DNA from: Rhopalosiphum padi
Taxonomy: Eukaryota; Arthropoda; Insecta; Hemiptera; Aphididae
Length of the DNA stretch: 64,000 nt
Direction: 5' to 3'
NCBI RefSeq assembly: GCF_020882245.1
Contig: NC_083597.1
Span: forward strand, 592,581-656,580
Shown here: positions 1 through 14,400 of the stretch, piece after piece
Position numbering within the stretch: the first letter of the stretch is position 1
Layout: each line of letters begins with the position of its first letter
Made by a program: the position numbers and the translations under genes
Notes under the pieces: model-generated
What the model was told of the DNA's origin: nothing
Seen by the model: only the letters and a program-made list of their open reading frames with translations
The model's database searches: none

Positions 1-1150
1 TTTAACGTTTTGGTAACAGTAAAAAAATTTTTTTTTATTATCTTTAAAAAAATTGAAGATAGCTGTTTTCTGAAAAATTTGACGTTTTAACATATTATTT
101 TCATTCGGATCGTGATTTTTAATATTTTTTTTAGTTTTGAGAATATTTTAGATTCCGAACGGAGTGATGAATGTATTGATTTTACAATGTGTGTTTTTTT
201 TTTGTGTCTGTCATCACGTTTTGGAGTAGTATAGTGCTTTGATTTTTTACTTCAACCCCTCTTTGAGAAGGAAATTGAATCTAGTTGGTACTTTGGGGGG
301 GGTCAAAAGTAAAAAGCGTCAGGAAAAACCCTAAAAAAGGAACGAAAAAACGGGAAAATTTTATGCATAATCTACAGTTTTCGACAAAATTGATTTTTTT
401 ATTTTGCTGTAACTCAAAAACAAATCATTGTAAATACTTGAAATTTTCACCAAATGTTTATATTAGCGTTATCTATTTAAAATTCAATTTTCAAAATATT
501 TGGACCTTTTTTAAACTATTTATAGACAATTAAAATTTTCGATTTTTAAATTTTTTTTCTTGGAATGCCGATAAAAAATTTTGTTTTCCAAAAAATCTTT
601 AAAATTTAATACAAGGTTTATTATAAGTTGTTCTTATTATAATAAAAAAATTAAAAAATCGTTAGTCACAGTTTTTTTTATAAATTATAAGCATTAAAAG
701 TTCAAATTTTACAAAATATGTCAAAATCGTGAAAATTTGCAAGGAATTTTGAAGTTGAAAATTCATTACATTTTTGTGATTTATACGTTATACTTAAGGT
801 TAAAAATCCCAGTACAAGGTACTCCATAACTTTTTCTTTGAATAAGATTTTAGTGTCAATATAGAAACAATTTTAAGAGCGTATGAAATTTAATTTTTTA
901 CGAAATCGCGTAAAATAACAATATATTCAAATTTAAATATACCTAGCTAATAATGCAATATGTCAATATATCCTACTAATTATCCTATAGTCTGACAAAT
1001 CATCTCCGTTCAGAATCGTTTTTCGTATACAATGATACCTGTCATTGCATTCAAATTTAACACATCCATTATAGTGACCTACTCAGCTACTCACCATCTC
1101 TATAGGTACTATACAGCAGAGCGAAACCCACTTGCCCACTTTTTTATTAT
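1..1150 (+). repeat. Dispersed aphid-type repeat, copy A1
   Basis: This AT-rich stretch has no coding gene. It is one long copy of a repeat seen again at 8040-8430 in the same orientation and at 13660-14400 in reverse complement. Shared landmarks are a G-run next to a 'CTAGTTGGTACTTTGGGG' motif near 280-300, 'TTACGAAATC' near 900, 'CGTTCAGAATCGTTTTTCG' at about 1010-1030, 'CATTCAAATTTAACACATCC' near 1048-1067, and 'CTATACAGCAGAGCGA' near 1110. I could not assign a transposon class: there are no clear terminal inverted repeats and no ORF with a recognisable domain. The short ORFs at 285-533 (+) and 1083-1292 (-) look like chance. Confidence 0.65.
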
Positions 1151-2417
1151 TATATGGGCATGAGCTTGCGGGCCACATAATGTTTGATAACTTCTGACAC
1201 TTATATGGTATTAAATAATTGACTTTTCTCGATACTAGAAAAAATATTAAAAACCATAAGATTAATGAAAATAAAATGTCGAAAGTCAACATTTTCAGAA
1301 AAATAAACTCTATAAAATAGCTATCGTCATTTTTTTTTTTTAAATAAAAATATTTTATAGCAAAACCAACAGTTTTGAGATTTTCAATATCAGTAATAAT
1401 ATGATAATAGATAATATGTTTTTTATAGTCTTAAAAATCAAAAAACTGACATTTGTATTTATGTTTTAAAAATTACTCATAAAATAAATCAAAATTTTGA
1501 TATTGTTTAGCTAGTAATAGAAAGTAAATGTAAAAACATTTTAGTGAATCTACAAAATATAGTTTGACATAAAATAGGAATATTGTTTTGTACTTTTGTA
1601 GTGTAAATGTATGATTGTGATTATTGATTATTACATTTACACGGTGTCATAATACTCTAAATGTTGAGATCATGATTTAAGATATAGGTACTTATATCTT
1701 ATATATTTATATATTAAATCATGGTCGAGATTCTGTATTATCACATTAAAGTAATCACTATGTAGTCAGTATGCATCGCGATAGATAACCAAACCTATTG
1801 TTATCTATTGATGTCAGTATGTAATTTTTTTTTATCATATACTATCAGTAAGTTATCACTATTCACTAAATAAAAATCGTGTTATTGTACTGTAGTATGA
1901 AATATAAAGCAGACAATCTGTCGCTGTGCTGTTGATCAATTTTTTAATTTTAATAATTAGTGTTAATTGTTTTCATTGGCCAGTAATTGTTTTAATTACT
2001 TACCCATAATGTTTTAAATCGTCCATGTTAACTGTTATCGTTTAATATTTAGTTTATAATTTTTTTATATAGATTTCAAACTATTTTAATAATTAAACCT
2101 ACATAATTATGTTTGAAAATTAACAGAATAAAGAAACCATATTCTTTAAGTAATAAAAAAATTTCCATGACAAGTAATTAACCACTTAATAGTTTGCTTT
2201 CTAAGTTCTTTTGATTTTTTTCTATAGTACCTATGTTAATTTGTTAAATCTTACAGCTAATCATGTTTTATTAGACTAAAGAATCTTCATTTAAAAGGTA
2301 TAATAATTATAACTCTGTAAACAATTACTTATCAAATGTATAAAACTCATTATTATTGATGATATTTGTGTTGTATTTTTTAGTTATTGATTCTGTGAAA
2401 AGAATAATTATTACAAG

Positions 2418-5400
2418 ATGCCGTTAATTCAAGTAGATGTAAAAATGTTACCAATGAAAGTGCATTACTTTCTGTTTATGGGCGGTAAGTGTTAACTTTA
2501 TAATAAATAAATCTTAAGGACATTCTTATAAATAATCTATGCAGTATTATTGTTTAGTTAATCATTGAAAATTTTCTATTTTATAACCTGACCTAATAAC
2601 CTAATTTGTATGATTAACATTTGATAGTATAGTAACATAATGATTCAGTAAGGTACTAACTACTAAGGTATAGTATAATAAGTTAATTAGAAAGGTAATC
2701 TAATATTAGTATATATTAGTAGTATTTAATACATCCTAAATATTTAAGTTGTAATTATATTACACCAGTTTTTGTCTTTACTGAATCAACCATGCTGTGT
2801 AATGAAGCTATAAACCCTTCTTATAATTTGATTACTTAGTACATTTCTTAAGTTAAACAAAGTACCATTATGGTACTACCATATTTACTGAAAGACCTAT
2901 GTTATGTCATCTATAATTAAATATGTATAAGACCGAGAACTTTTAGAAACACAATTAAAAATATGTACAAGAATTTATTCAATAATTGTAAGCTTAACAT
3001 TTTGTTTTTAAACAAATACTTACATTTTTTTAATTATTATAATATAGGGTCTTGTTGATATTTATAATAATTATATTCATATAATATATTATATTGTGTT
3101 TAGTTAATTTTAATTTTACATATTTTTTCAATTCTTAGTTGGTAATTTACCTACAAAAAAACTAATTATTTTTATACTGAATACATATTTGTTCCTGCTT
3201 TTACAAATTGCAAGTATGTAATACAGTGGCGTGCTCAGCTTTTTTGAAAGGGGGGATATTCATTTTTGACTTCTCACAGACCCTAAAAATTTTTTTCATG
3301 TAGATAATATATCATTATTCATGACAAAAAAAATCCAAAGGGGGGTTATGACACCCTGACCTCCCCCCACCACGTGAACATGCCATTGATGTAATGTGAA
3401 ATAAAATTTATTTTTTCTTAAACATATTAATGATAAATGTATTTACTATACTCTTATTTATTTTTTTTACAGCCAAAACACACTATTTGTAGACCTCATT
3501 TTATACATGACTATTAGTATTAAGTAATTTTTGTATAAATTTATAGTAAATTTTGATGATTTTTTTTCTGTTTAACCAATGACCCAGGAAATTTTAAACT
3601 ATTAATACAGTTCTGAGAGACTAAGATGAACCTATCTTTGTGCATTGTTTAAAATTTGTATGTCTTCCATAAAAAATGTATTATAATCTTTAAATGTTAT
3701 TTTTTTTAAATAATAAATATGCATTGGCTAAAGTTCAATATGACATTAATAAGTGTCAATTTTATGAGTACAGGGTGATTATTTTAATAATACATCTTTT
3801 CTATCTCAAAAATAATTTTTTACCTAATTTTTGAAGCAATTACAAAACTTGATTGTTGTGAATCATTTTTATTTTGAAGCAAAATATTTCTCTTGAGAAT
3901 GTTGATGTTGATATTATGATATTAAAATAGAGTTTCAACTAAGTAGTTAATTTATTATAAGTAGGATTTGAGATTTGTTGCATCAAAAATTATGAAAAAA
4001 TGCAAAATTTGTATAAGTATTTTTTTTTAACTGCGTAGATGTAAATACTAATTGTGGTGTACTTTTGATCCAATTTTGTTGACATTGCTTTGTTAGTTTA
4101 TGTTTTTCTGTTTTTGAACGTTGCATGATAATAAATCACCTATCAACAGTTACTCTCGTTTCACACAGCTTACAGAACAAAATATATTTTCTCCAAACTT
4201 AGTTATGTATAGACTTATACAATTATTATTTGATATTTTAAATTCACAAAATACAACAATATATTCAAAAGAGTATACTGAATTATGTAGTTAAGTTAAT
4301 AAATAGTAACATGGCAGAAATGATAACATGGTATATGAACATTTTATAAATAATATTTTGCTTAGGAAAACAAAATTAAAAATGAATTAAAAAAATTATG
4401 ACAATATTTTAAATATAACTTATTATCAAAAAGAATATTTTGTAATTACTTTAAATTATATATAAGAAAAAAATATTTACTAAATCATAATTACTTTTTA
4501 AAATTTAAAGAATCACCGTTTATACAGATGTAACTTAAAAATAAAAATATAATTTTATGCTTTTATTGATATTTTAGTTTTGAAGCAAGTTATAATAATT
4601 TTAAAATTTATTGTGTGTGTGTTTGTTAGATTATGACAACACATGCAGGTATGATTTCCTGTTAATAATTAGTACTCTCGCCTGTGCTGTCTCTGAATTA
4701 CCAACATACAACATAACAGATTTGTGTTTAACAGTTACAATTTTGTGCAATATCTGTGCTTTCATAAGGTTTTTTTTTTAATATTTAAATTTTAACAAAT
4801 TATGAGATTTACCTACTCATAACTTAATAAAAAATTAAAATATAGTAAAAACTATATGAATGATAATATGTAAATTCACTTTTTATGAGCTTATTACAAA
4901 AAAATTAAATTTACAACACAAATTATATGACGTTTGTAAGATCGAGACAACATTTGTGGGTATGACTTCCTCTTAAGGGATTTCATGATAAGTAATAGTT
5001 TCTTCAAAATAAATATATTACTATCATTGGGTTTATTGTAAATTATTATTATTGTAAGTATACTGGTATAATCATACAAAGTACAAAATCAAAATATGGA
5101 TACTACACTAGAATAATAAACTTAAATATCGGGAATAGTCTGTAAAGTTATTAATTAAAATCAAATTTTTAGATGAATAGGAATTTTTCTAATTTTGACA
5201 TAGTAAGATCATTTAGTTGGTCAATAAACATTTTAAAAATTGTGTTACATTAAATCTAAGAAGAAATAATTTTTTTTAAATTTTATTTTACATACATTTA
5301 TGGGTTGCTGCTCAAAGTATTACTGCTTAAAAAGAAAATGTTTATATAAATTTCAAATTATACATCAGAACAACTTAATAGGTTAAAGGTTGTCATTTAC

Positions 5401-8400
5401 TAAACGTATCATTTTGTGGATGGGTAGATTACATCCATAATCAGTATGATGTAAAGGGACATAGGCGGGAGACAATAATCTGGAATCCTAAAATTTACTT
5501 TTGCTAGAAGTTTGGGTGAATCAATGGAGCCACTAACAAGTATGCTGATAAAGTTGACACTCTTTAATTGGATAAACTGTTAAGCTTAAAATGAGGTAGG
5601 TTAAGGGGATATTCATGTGGATAATATTTGATTAAGTTAGAAGAAAACAAAACTAAGAAATTTAGTATTTACACTGAAAATGTTAGAGTTGGTACATTTA
5701 TTATTATTATATGTTTAATTAAAACTTGAAATATTAACAATTGTTCAGCTTTTATTAAATCAGTGCTAAGATTTAAAGTAGGTAGCCTAAACTCTACAAA
5801 CTGTTGAACCGCAAGGACCCTTAATGATTAACTCCAGATATTCTAAAAGTAATGGACCAAGACCAAGGAATAAAGTATTTCCATTAAAATTTACTTAAAA
5901 ATATATATGAAGTTCAATTAATATTTTACAAAATATATTACTTATTTTCAATGTCTAATATTTCTAGAAGCTTAAAAATTATAATAATCATAAACAAATT
6001 TAAGTGTGGATGTATAATTTTAAGTTTTGAGTAGAGCAAAGAATGTATTGATATTTTATGTTCTATTTTTTTGTGTTCAAAGATACATTTAGGTAGCAAA
6101 TTGAATCTTTTTAATTTTGGGAGGTAAACATTGAAATTGTTCAGTGCTTTTTTTGAAATAAATGTGATAAACATAAATTGAATGGAAATAAAATTAAGAT
6201 AATGTTAATATAATATTAAAGATAACAGTTTGGTTACTAAAAAGTTAGCTCAAAATTGTTTTTTATTACATGCAATGATATATTATTGAATTTTAATTTA
6301 ACACATCCATTACTCTATGAGGTATAATCGACACCCACTGTACAGTAAAACGATTATCTATTTGACGGGACATTTTATTGTTGTTAATTAAATAATTAGT
6401 AAATACATGTATACCGTATATTATAAATTTCCATCACATAATACTAACAATCATCCAAGTTTAGTGATGCATTCTGTACATTACATATTAGTGGTTAATT
6501 TACTTTAGCTGTCAAATATTCAAAATAGGGAAAATTAAAACAAAATTTTTTATTAAAATCTTAAAACAATTGAGTATATTTGAAATTTATCAAGTATATT
6601 TTTTTTATGATCTTATAAATAAAAAACTAATTTATGATGTTTTTACTGTTGATAATAAAAAGTTACTCATCAAGCAAAGGTCGAAATTGTCCATCTTTAG
6701 ACCAAACATACCTTAAAACTATTTTGAATTGTGCCATTTTATGTCCAAAAAGTTTCTAAAAGCAAAATATAAATTTGTTAATAATTTGTTTGATATTTAT
6801 AAATTATAATGTGTGTTATTTACAAGTAGTCTAGACTGCTCAGGTGTGATAATGCTTCCTTCTTTACATATTGTATGGCTCTTTATAACTTGAATAACAC
6901 CACGTTGTAAACTTGTTGGTAAACCAAGTTGTCTTAGTGAAGGTTCCATTGAATGGATAAATGTATCTGGTAAAGGGCCTTCATCTAATGTAACAGTGTA
7001 TGCAGCTCTGATACCAGCCCTGGGAAATTCTGGCTCCGAGTAGTTATCAAACCATCTGAACATTAAATATATATCAAACATGAAAAACTTATAGATATAT
7101 TTACAAACAATCAAATAAAATAGGTATCTTACTCTATAACTTTATCAACTGGTCTGTTTGTAAATAATAATCCACATTGCCCTTCAATTTTAAGAGCTAA
7201 TTTATGTAAATTAGTTTGAATTTCATCTTGAGCTGATTTTCCTAGAGCATATGACATCACTTTATTCTTACCAAAGAAGAACCTAAAATATTTAATATAA
7301 AAATGTACACATTAAAAATAATATTTTAGCATAATTTAGATAAAAATTAGGCACCTGCTATCTTTCCATTCATTTCGCACATCTTTTAATTTACCGTTAC
7401 GCATATTGTCAGTATGGAATACAAATATGTGTTCATATTTGTCAACAGCTTCACGGAGATTTTCCATAACAGATTGTTTTAATTTAGAACCCAATTTGGT
7501 AGTCTTGGTTAATGAAACTAATGTAAAACACAAAATGTATAAGATAATTTCGATTAAAATATTGTTAAATTTTTCTTTGAACATATAATGACGCTTAATA
7601 TAACAGATTAACTGAATAACTTACTTTTTTTGTCTCTTTTTGACTTAGGCATTATTCTGTAGTTTTTTTATAACTCAACTGATACTTTAAAATACAATTA
7701 ACTTTAAATTTTCAATTAAATTTAATGTATAATAACAGTATAGGAATATTTAAAAAGTATTGTTTTTGTTAAGAATAAAAATATTAAAAATTCAAAAAGT
7801 TATATTATGATAACCTTAAATTATTATCCTTGTCCCGTGTCCATGTGGTATGATAAAACCATGATATCGTGGGCCGTAGTAGTAGATAATAGATATCATA
7901 TTCTATAGAAGCCGTGATTGTTGTGTATGGTGTTTGAAACATCTTTGGAATTGTATTAATGGTTCATTTTATATTTTGATCTTTGATATGTAGGAATTAG
8001 GAAGTAAAGTTAAAAATTGTAATAGTACCTATGTAGTAGGTTTTCCGTTTTCCATAACTTTTTCTTCAAAACCTATTACCTAACTGTAAAAAAACCAGTC
8101 AATATAGAAAAAATGTTATGAGCAAATGAAATTTAGTTTTTTACGAAATCACGTAAATTAACAATATATCCTAAAACGATTATTTGTTGTTATTCAAAAA
8201 GTATAAGTAGCAGAAACTCGAAACTTTAGTTGAGAAAAAAAAATTATAATTTAAATATAGGTAATAATATAATATATCATAGATTGATAATTTATCTCCG
8301 TTCAGAATCGTTGTTCGTATACAATGTTATCCGTCATTGCATTCAAATTTAACATTTTTTATTTGACTTACTCTCCACCTTTACTATACAGCAGAGCGAC

Positions 8401-11400
8401 TTGCCCGCCTTTTTTTTTCTTATTTTCTTACTTTCAAGCCGAATAAAACAATAATTTTAAGTTTTACTTTTTTGAATGACAACATGTCAACATTTGTTAA
8501 ATTATAAATTCCATGTTTTAAAGCTTAATATTTTTAGGAGTTTTTTATGTGTACCTTGTACCTACATAGAAATTGAAATTCTGACGAGTAGTTTATGAGT
8601 AAACTCTTTAAATTATGAGTCAATTTGTAAGGGTAATTTTACAATAAATAAATCTGATGCAGTATATATATATTTTTTAATTTTTACATGATTTTTAGAA
8701 ACTACCCAACAGTAATACTTATGACATGAAGATATTCAAAAAAGTAAAAATTAAAAAAATTATTACGCTGAAATATAGGTACATAAAAAAAAAATTGTTT
8801 TATTTCAACTGGAATTATGTAAGAAAAAAAATTTAAAAAACATAAATATATTTTAATGTAGTGAATTTTGTGTGATAAAAGAATTACTTAAAAATGTTGT
8901 GGCATTAATACTAATAATTTGTATTTTTTTTTTCAAAATATTTGTCTAAAGGAATTAATATGAAAGTACTGAAATGTTCAATCCTTTTAGATTGAGTTAT
9001 ACCAAAAATATTTTCAAAAAATGGTAGCCCTGATAAAATTGTCAATAAACTAATTATGAATACAACAAAACAACATAAATTTGAACCATCTTGTTTTACT
9101 TTTTATGTTAAATTTTAAAAATGTTATTTTTTGTTAGTTAAAAATTACTATTGACTCTTTAATACCAAGTTTATTGTTATTTAACCTCTATCCTTCACTA
9201 GTTTTATATTCTTATTAAAAAATAAATAATAAAGTTATAATCAGTTAAAAAATATAATTCAAATAAAACTTCCAATGCGAAAATCACTGATCATTTTTTA
9301 AAACATTTTTAAATTCAATATCTCAAAATACATCTTGAAGGGAAAAAAATGAGGAATGAGGAAAGATATTAAACTGCATTTATTTCCTTAACCCTTGTAT
9401 ATCTATTTTATCAAATTAATTTTCTCACATTTTTAATTCATCACTAGCTTATTTTTATATTATTTTTTTTTATAGGTGTTGCCCCATTGACAAATTTTTT
9501 ACCAACAATTGCAAAACAGTTGGGATATTCTACAATTGTAGTTGGAACTATTTATAGTATTTTACCAATTTTAAGTTTATTAATAAAGCCTATAATTGGT
9601 GCAATTGTGGATCAATTCCGGGTTAAAAAATTAATCTTCTTAACATTCATATTGTTATCTGGCCTAACAGCATTTTCATTTATGTTTGTTCCTGAAATAC
9701 CTTTGGGCCCTACAGTAGAACTCAATTGCCACGATGCCACATATATGAATGTTTGTCCCGAGGATAATGTACCTTTGTCAAAGTGTTCTATACAACGGGT
9801 TAAAGAAAATATTGGTGATACATTTGGATGTCAGGTAAATATTAATGTTAATGTTTTAATTTGATCCATTTTTATATCTAGATTTTATTTGTTTTTATTT
9901 ACTTTTTATTAAATGTTACATTGATTATTTATTTGATTTTAGTTAAAATGTGACAACAATGCACATTTTCAAGATGAAATGTGTTTAAATTGGGGATTTA
10001 ATGATTATTGCCCACTTTCAAATTCATCTAGTGTGGTCAAAGATTATTATGTACCAAACAATTCACAAATAATAAGAACAAAATCAAATAAAAATTTTTA
10101 TAATAATGACTATGTTTACTTATTTGTGTCGATAGAAATGATGCATACTGTTAATGTAAGTATATAATTTTGTTTTCTCATTAACATATATTTTGATCAA
10201 CTAAGTTATAACATTTAATAATTTTTCTATATTATAGGATGATAACTGTTTTTACTTTCGAATAAAATCTGCAAATTTTTATTTTAATGATTCTGAAGCA
10301 CTAAACCACACACCAGTTTGTAATACTAGTTTAAGATCCCAATGCCAAGTACAATGTTCCAGTGAAATTATTATGGATTTAATAACTCCCCAAAAGTTTA
10401 AAGGCAGTGTTTTGGAATTAAATCAATTCTGGATATTTTTCCTATTAATTAGTCTGTTTTGGGTAGGTCAAGCAGTTATTTATAGTCTTGGTGATTCTAT
10501 TTGCTTTGATCAACTAGGTAAGGATTTAAATAAATATATTTTACATAAAGCCTAAATATTTCAATTTTAATGTATTTATTTAATATTAGGTAATAAGCCT
10601 AATCTTTATGGCAAACAAAGATGCTGGGGTGCTATTGGATGGGGAATTTTTTCAATATTTTCCGGATGGATTTTAGATCTTTTTAGCTCCAGTGATGTAA
10701 ATAAAAATTATTTACCAATATACTTTTTATGTTTACTTGTACTACTTTGCAACTTTTTTGTTGCATCAAAACTTAAGGTAATTATTTTTTTAATCAAATT
10801 TAAAAAAAACTATTACAATTTATTTTTAATATATATATTTTATTAAAAACTTCATATAAAAGGTGACAGAAACAAAAATATCAACTAATATATTTAAAGA
10901 TTTTGGAAAACTGTTAATAGAAGTCAAGGTACTAGGATTTCTTGCTTGGACAATAGTAGTAGGTATTTGCACTGGGATGATTTGGCAATATCTTTTTTGG
11001 TAAGTAATTAATTTCTGCAATAATAAATTATTATAGCAATATACTTAATCAATGGTTATACCTAAATTAATTGTATAGAATTTATTATTATCTAGTTCAT
11101 AACACAACCACATTTTTGCCTACCTAATTCATGAAATAGAAAATTTTATATATTTAATACATGGGGAATTTGAGAATAAATTATTTATGATTACTATTAA
11201 GTTATCAATTTTACTTTACTTATATCATATTTTCTAGTTTAATATCCCATTTTCACTTATTTTAGGTATATTGAAGATGTAGCTTCCGCGAATGAGTGTA
11301 ATGCCCAACATTGGATTAAAACGTTACAAGGTTTTATTTCAGGAGTTCAATGTTTTGGTGGTGAAGTGCCATTCTTTTTCTGGTCAGGCTGGATTATGAA

Positions 11401-14400
11401 ACGTTTGGGACACTTGAATTGCATGTCTCTTGTTTTGGGAGTTTTTGCAATTAGATTTTTTGCTTATTCGATTCTTACAAATCCAATTTGGGTACTCGTT
11501 ATTGAGTTAACTAATGGAATTACTTTTGGATTAGCATATGCTGTACTTATGTCATATGCAAGTATACTTGCACTACCTGGTAGCGAAAGTACTATGATAG
11601 GACTTGTTGGTGGAGTTTTTGAAGGCATAGGTAAATATTTTAATCTATTATTAAATGTATAGATATAAAATTAATATTGTGCAATTCTATCATAGGTGTA
11701 TCTTTGGGTAGTTTAATAGGTGGTTGCTTATACGACAAATATGGTGGAGCTCAAACATTCAGATTATTTGCATGTGGTTCTGCATTAATGTGTGCAATTC
11801 ATTTGTTATGTCAAAAAGTTTTGAAATCAAATAAAAAATTAAGTTTTCCAAGTAAGTCAATTTTAATTTAATAATCTAATAGGGTAATTATCCATTATTT
11901 TGACTACTGCCCATTACCACAAAATACTGTTGGTATGGATATTATATAGATGATCTAACCTGAGCTGAATACATATGTTAATCATATACATCAGGGGTGG
12001 CCAACTTTAATAGACTTGCGATCGACCTCCGAGATTTTCTAAGTTGTCGCGATCGACCAAAAAAAAAAAAAAAGGTTGTCAATGTGTGTTACAGTTCTTT
12101 TATTCGATATCTGTGTATAATCTCGTTTTATTTATTGCTTTTTTCTAAATATAATTTTATATTCCTGGGATATACAAAAATATACAATTTTACAAAAAAA
12201 AATAATATTTTAATTGTTTTCTGAAAAAAATTCAAAATTTTATGAAAATGGGAAAAGGTGTCGCGATCGACTCAAATTCATCTCGTGATCGACCGGTCGA
12301 TCGCGATCGACTGGTTGGCCACCCCTGATATACATAATTTGTTAACCTGGTTATTACGGCCCATATTCAGCATATTAAACATTTTTGAAGTTCTAATAAA
12401 TAGAGAAAAAAAATTCTGGAAATCATACTCCATCATTTAGAATTCTATCTGACAGAGGTTAATAATTATGAGATACAACGTAGATGGAAATCAATAAAAT
12501 ATTTTGTTGAGAAATGTTTCTGAAAATTAGCCTCCAATAATTTTAGATAAATTGAGATATTTTATTTATAACTTTCTACCTCTGTGATAATTTTATGACA
12601 GTTTGTATGATGATTTTGAATTATATACAAGTAATTTAAATATTAAATGCTTAGTTTGTAATAAATAAAAGCACGATTGATAGTTGATATAAAGGAATTG
12701 GTAATTTTTCTGGTAGTCACATCAGGCGGTAGTCCAGATAACAGGTAAGTTACACTAATAGGTATGCATTATGTATAGTACTTTACAAATTAAAAGATTA
12801 GGTTAGATACATATTTCTATGAAATCACCTTTTATTTAAAAAGAATAAAATATGAATTGTATTCACAATTTGTTTTTATAAGAGTAAAAAAATTCAATGT
12901 TTTACAACTTAATGTTAATAGTTTTGTACATTTTTATAAAAGCAGTACCTATTAATTTTCGATTGCATAATCGGATGGTGGTTAATGTAATATATTTAAA
13001 CTTAACTTTCAAGTTTTTATGTTAATTCAAAACTCACTGAACGAAAGCAAGCTAAAGTTTATATCTCAGAGTTATTTAATCTGCTATTGTGAGACATAAT
13101 ACAAGTATTTTATATATTTGTTTTTTTTTCAATAATTATTATTCTCTTGTACTAAAATAAAATTCAACAAAATTTCCCAATAGTAAACTTTTTATTTAAA
13201 TTAAATAGATATTTGAATATTTCTAACTGAAGTTTTATGTATTGTACTAAGAATTGCATTGTTACCAACTATGTATTTATTTAAACTAATGAATTATTTG
13301 TGAAATTAGGAGTTCTTTATTTTGAATAAAACTATGTGTCTATGTCTACAATATCTACTTATTATTTAACAATTTAACATAACAATTTATTTAACATTAA
13401 TCTAATTACTAATTTTGTTATTTTTAATGAAACAATAGATATAGATGATAATATGTATTAGAATTTTAGTTTTCAAATTATTCTCAATCAATTAATTTGG
13501 AAATTAAATGTTATTCATAAAAAATATAGCTAAATATAAATATATTATGATCTAAAGATTATTTTAAAAAGTAAGCTTTGTATGCACATCATAAGGTAAA
13601 AAGTTTGAAATTTTCCCAAAATATGTAATGGGTACCTACTATTATTTACAATATCACTTATTTAAAAAAAGAAAGTGGGTATTGCTCTGCTAGAGATGGA
13701 GAGTAGATCACTATAATGGATGTGTTCAATTTGAATGCAATGACAGGTATCATTGTAAAAGTTATGGAGTACCTTGTATTGGGGTTATTAACTTTAGGTA
13801 TAAATCACAAAAATGTTATGAATTTTCAACTTCAAAATTCCTTTCAAATTTTTGCGATTTTAACATATTTTGTAAACATTTGCACTATAAATGCTTATAA
13901 ACAAAAATTGTGACTAACGATTTTTGATTTTTTTTTTTTTTAATACGATAAATACAACTTATAATAAACCTTCAATTAAATTTAAAAGATTTTTTGAAAT
14001 GCCAAAATTTTTTTATTGGCTTTTCAAAAAAAAAAAAACTTAGAAAAATCTAAAATTTCAATTGTCTATAAAAAGCTTAAAAAAAAAGTCAAAATATTTT
14101 GAAAATTTAATTGTAAATAGATATTGCTAATATAAACATTTGAAAATTTCAAGTATTTACAATGGTTTGTTATTGAGTTACAAAAAAATCAAAAAAATCG
14201 ATTTTGTCTAAAACTGATTATGCGTAAAAATTCCTGTTTTTTCGTTACTTGTTAAAGGTTTATCCTGACTACTTTTAACCCCCCAAAGTACCAACTAGAT
14301 GAATTTTCGTTTATAAAAAGGGATTTTAGTAAAAAAAAACATCATTTTAAAATCAATACATTTATCACTTCGTACAGAATCTAAAATATAGCCTAATATT

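Noticed and set aside
285..533. 82-aa open frame on + near the left edge
   Set aside because: It lies inside the dispersed repeat, has low-complexity composition, no domain and no splice or start context.
1898..1930. TATAAAG followed by a GC-richer stretch, as a promoter for copy 1
   Set aside because: TATA-like words are everywhere in this AT-rich DNA, and the splice acceptor just before 2390 suggests an unseen 5' exon at an unknown place.
5380..5900. Less AT-rich stretch with fragments resembling coding sequence, as a processed pseudogene
   Set aside because: No frame gave a recognisable protein and no poly(A) tail or target duplication was visible.
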